A stretch of DNA of 7,163 nucleotides from Hyphomicrobiales bacterium (GTDB lineage: Bacteria; Pseudomonadota; Alphaproteobacteria; Rhizobiales; HXMU1428-3): assembly GCA_021775385.1 (NCBI GenBank), contig JAJFHW010000180.1:1-7163 (forward strand). Reading direction: 5' to 3'. The position numbers and the translations under genes are program-made. This document shows, piece by piece, positions 6,762 through 7,163 of this stretch. The notes beneath the pieces are model-generated. The model worked only from the letters and a program-made list of their open reading frames with translations. It searched no databases and was not told the DNA's origin. Position 1 is the first letter of the stretch. Every line of letters starts with the position of its first letter.

Positions 6762-6821
6762 ACTCACAAAATATTTAACCAGGTCAGTTAAAATTCAATG
6801 TGAAGTCCAAAGTTTATAGTA
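6762..6821 (+). other. Short spacer between luxR and its decayed copy
   Basis: Sixty AT-rich bases without a recognisable terminator or clear promoter. ACAAAATATTTA at 6766-6777 is the exact reverse complement of TAAATATTTTGT at 5961-5972, which lies in the luxR promoter. No strong ribosome binding site precedes the ATG at 6822. Confidence 0.5.
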
Positions 6822-7163
6822 ATGATTAATCGTTTTATTGAAAGTACAAACAAGGCAAAAACAAAAGAAGAAGTTTACCAACTCAATTTAGAGGTAATGA
6901 AAAAATTGGACTATGACCGAGTGAACTATTCCTATGTCACTGATCAGTCAGATTTGAACCAACAAGCTGAATTCTGCCTAGAGACAACCCAGCCACAATA
7001 ATGAATGGAGCGCTATGTAGAACAAAACTATAATACCGTTTGCCCCTCCCTCGCTTCATGCCATGAAATATGATGGCCCCTCAAGACAATTTCATTTTGC
7101 TTATTCTGATCAAAATAAAGACAGCAGACCAAAACAAACCCTCACAGAAAGAGAACGAGAAAT
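6822..7163 (+). pseudogene. Decayed tandem copy of the LuxR regulator, cut by window edge
   Basis: From ATG 6822 the translation MINRFIESTNKA aligns without gaps to the intact LuxR upstream, with 28 of the first 50 residues identical by hand count. It then meets two adjacent nonsense codons, TAA (6999-7001) and TGA (7002-7004). They fall at the positions of Glu60 and Trp61, and the TGA replaces the conserved Trp codon. The frame continues with MERY matching MDRY. A net one-base insertion between about 7032 and 7044 then shifts homology to the next frame (HAMKYDGP against RALVYNGP). An in-frame deletion of 68 codons follows, joining the equivalent of Pro86 to Ser155. SRQFHFAYSDQNKDS and TERERE then match the linker and helix-turn-helix start. 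The gene continues beyond 7163. It cannot encode a functional full-length regulator. Confidence 0.9.

Noticed and set aside
6822..7001. A 59-residue free-standing truncated LuxR as a real small gene
   Set aside because: Homology continues in the same frame beyond the two stops and then in another frame, so this is the start of a broken gene. A regulatory role for the fragment cannot be excluded but has no support.
1..7163. CRISPR array, tRNA or rRNA gene, insertion sequence or phage element
   Set aside because: No regularly spaced repeats, cloverleaf, rRNA-like sequence, transposase or integrase reading frame was found in reading the window.

Overview
The window looks like a chromosomal segment from a low-GC alphaproteobacterium, most likely of the order Hyphomicrobiales (Rhizobiales). 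I judge this from the gene order purC-purS-purQ-purL-bolA-grxD, from the small PurL that needs separate PurS and PurQ subunits, and from a DUF1476 / ATPase zeta-subunit gene, a family typical of alphaproteobacteria. No genus can be named from the sequence alone. Base composition is AT-rich by eye, except for one GC-rich block near the left end.

Layout: positions 1-66 may hold the last codons of a rightward gene. Positions 67-343 are non-coding and contain a GC-rich, hairpin-dense block. A leftward cluster then runs from 5138 down to 344: purC, a 164-bp spacer with two possible hairpins, then purS, purQ and purL tightly packed, then bolA and grxD. A 314-bp divergent region separates purC from the rightward DUF1476 gene, which ends at a textbook intrinsic terminator. 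Next comes a rightward LuxR-type quorum-sensing regulator with its own promoter and a 27-bp dyad. It is followed by a decayed second copy of the same gene, which runs off the right edge.

How the genes work together: PurS, PurQ and PurL form formylglycinamidine ribonucleotide (FGAM) synthase, the fourth step of de novo purine synthesis. PurC makes SAICAR a few steps later. BolA and the CGFS monothiol glutaredoxin are known partners in iron-sulfur cluster handling. The DUF1476 protein is the alphaproteobacterial inhibitor of F1-ATPase. The LuxR protein keeps the residues expected for acyl-homoserine-lactone binding, but no luxI synthase gene is visible here.

Most of the window is ordinary housekeeping sequence. 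The parts worth a second look are the tandem luxR gene/pseudogene pair and its operator-like dyad, the hairpin-rich block at 197-329, and the 23-bp tandem duplication at the 3' end of purC. I did not find convincing evidence of an undescribed multi-gene system.
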